NCBI GenBank assembly: GCA_937923325.1
Contig: CAKZUQ010000031.1
Location: 1 to 5,638, forward strand
Origin: an uncultured Bacteriovoracaceae bacterium
GTDB lineage: Bacteria; Bdellovibrionota; Bacteriovoracia; Bacteriovoracales; Bacteriovoracaceae
Reading direction: 5' to 3'
DNA length: 5,638 nt
Part shown: positions 5,213-5,638 of the stretch, one piece after another
How the letters are laid out: each line of letters opens with the position of its first letter
Position numbering within the stretch: position 1 is the stretch's first letter
Notes under the pieces: generated by a model
Database searches by the model: none
Told to the model about the DNA's origin: nothing
What the model saw: the letters and a program-made list of their open reading frames with translations, nothing else
Position numbers and translations under genes: made by a program

Positions 5213-5384
5213 TGATAGTTAGATTACTCCGATAGCCAAAAGTAGCACAATTGGTAGCCACTTACCTGTCTTTCAAGTGACTTCCAGTTACCTTCAAAAC
5301 TAATTGAACACGACCGAATACAAAGAGTTTCCTTTGCAATTTTAATAAGTTAGTTAGTAAATTTGATGATTTAAAAGCTTAGAA
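5213..5384. other. Intergenic stretch without recognisable features
   Basis: I see no credible ORF with a ribosome site, no tRNA and no strong hairpin here. Short related words recur (gatagcc, ggtagcc, ggtagta) between about 5180 and 5265, but not as a regular repeat. Confidence 0.5.
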
Positions 5385-5417
5385 ATAAAAAAGGCCCTAA
5401 ACTTGTTATCGGGCCTT
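5383..5417 (-). terminator. Rho-independent terminator of the initiator tRNA transcript
   Basis: The 7-bp arms aaggccc (5391-5397) and gggcctt (5411-5417) enclose a 13-nt loop. Read on the minus strand, the second arm is followed by a run of Ts (5390 downwards, TTTTATTT). It lies 17 bp past the CCA end of the tRNA fragment, the expected place for the native terminator of that gene. The plus strand also has a weaker T-rich tail, so it may work in both directions. Confidence 0.75.
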
Positions 5418-5434
5418 ATTTTACTTACGAATTT

Positions 5435-5479
5435 TGGTTGCGGGAGCTGGATTCGAACCAACGACCTTCGGGTTATGAG
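5435..5479 (-). tRNA. Initiator tRNA-Met (CAU) 3' fragment, probable integration-site remnant
   Basis: On the minus strand this reads from the anticodon loop (ctCATaa) through CCCGA, variable AGGTC, a T arm GTTGG-TTCGAAT-CCAGC and acceptor TCCCGCA-A-CCA, with CCA encoded. The CCC run on the 3' side of the anticodon stem and the GCAACCA end match bacterial initiator tRNA-fMet. The 5' half is missing: the bases before the loop (aggca) cannot pair with CCCGA, and no D arm lies upstream. A break exactly at the anticodon loop, with a native terminator downstream, is what remains when an integrative element inserts by tyrosine recombination into a tRNA gene and rebuilds the intact tRNA at its other end. 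Confidence 0.8.
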
Positions 5480-5638
5480 TGCCTTAAGATGAATTTACAA
5501 GTTTTTAAAATCACTCACTTTTATTAATAATAATAAAGAGTTAACTCATCTTTGAGTACTGTTCTTTTCGGTGTATTTCGGGTTGTTTCTATCCAATGTA
5601 GTCAATATGTAGTCAATATGTAGTCGAAGTTTGATTGT
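5480..5638. mobile_element. Edge of a putative genomic island integrated in tRNA-fMet
   Basis: DNA to the right of the tRNA fragment replaces the missing tRNA 5' half, so it should belong to the integrated element. By geometry the island lies to the right, with the intact tRNA expected at its far end. The segment is very AT-rich, has no visible gene, and carries three regularly spaced repeats (5596-5625) that look like integrase arm sites. No integrase gene is within the window. Confidence 0.5.
5596..5625. repeat. Three atgtagtc repeats with 11-bp period, candidate integrase arm sites
   Basis: atgtagtc occurs at 5596-5603, 5607-5614 and 5618-5625, with aat spacers, so successive copies begin 11 bp apart, about one helical turn. 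Short direct repeats about 120-150 bp from an attachment core are typical arm-type binding sites of tyrosine integrases. That role is inferred from position and spacing. Confidence 0.6.

Noticed and set aside
5435..5479. Complete tRNA gene
   Set aside because: The anticodon stem cannot form and no D arm or 5' acceptor strand lies upstream, so it is only a 3' fragment.
5596..5625. CRISPR-like repeats
   Set aside because: The repeats are only 8 bp with 3-bp spacers; there are no 25-40 bp units or unique spacers and no cas gene.

Overview
The window is AT-rich. Its most diagnostic gene is a TIGR02147-type regulator (N-terminal HTH plus a DUF4423-like C-terminal half), a family expanded in Bdellovibrio-like predatory bacteria and Fibrobacter. 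The short secreted proteins, the type II-signal lipoprotein and the low GC all suit a Bacteriovorax/Halobacteriovorax-like member of the Bdellovibrionota. That taxonomic call is inference from protein style; no marker gene is present.

Layout. (1) About 1-1631 is the right part of a decayed IS21-family element. It holds a broken istA with several frameshifts and a perfect 23-bp tandem duplication, an istB with one frameshift near its start, and a right end with two spaced 19-bp repeats ending in CA. (2) Just beyond that end is the 3' stub of an unrelated gene (to 1762), apparently cut off by the insertion. (3) On the minus strand, 2974 down to 1812, three tightly packed genes encode small secreted proteins of unknown function. 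They have a good promoter at 3004-3032, strong Shine-Dalgarno sites and one TAATG stop-start overlap. (4) Transcribed away from them are the TIGR02147 regulator (3159-3953) and, overlapping it as TAATG, a lipoprotein (3953-4942) with a Gly-rich N-terminal motif, an HELIRSAGINDDNY motif, six further cysteines and a C-terminal polyglutamine tract. (5) A possible 50-codon membrane peptide lies on the minus strand (5091-4939), tail to tail with the lipoprotein gene. It is preceded by a leader hairpin and a second, terminator-like inverted repeat. (6) At the right edge is the 3' part of an initiator tRNA gene, broken at the anticodon loop, with its probable native terminator on its left. Foreign-looking DNA with three 11-bp-spaced repeats lies on its right. 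This looks like the attachment site of an island integrated into tRNA-fMet, extending beyond the window.

How the genes may work together. The space between the two divergent operons contains five GTTCA/TGAAC half-sites, including a palindrome over the regulator's start codon. A simple model is that the TIGR02147 protein controls itself, its partner lipoprotein and the divergent operon of secreted proteins. Two of those secreted proteins share a C-terminal NGxLYxCxD motif, and three of the four exported proteins carry glutamine runs. This is the most promising candidate for an undescribed system here: an envelope or secreted-protein module with its own regulator. Its biochemical role cannot be read from the sequence.
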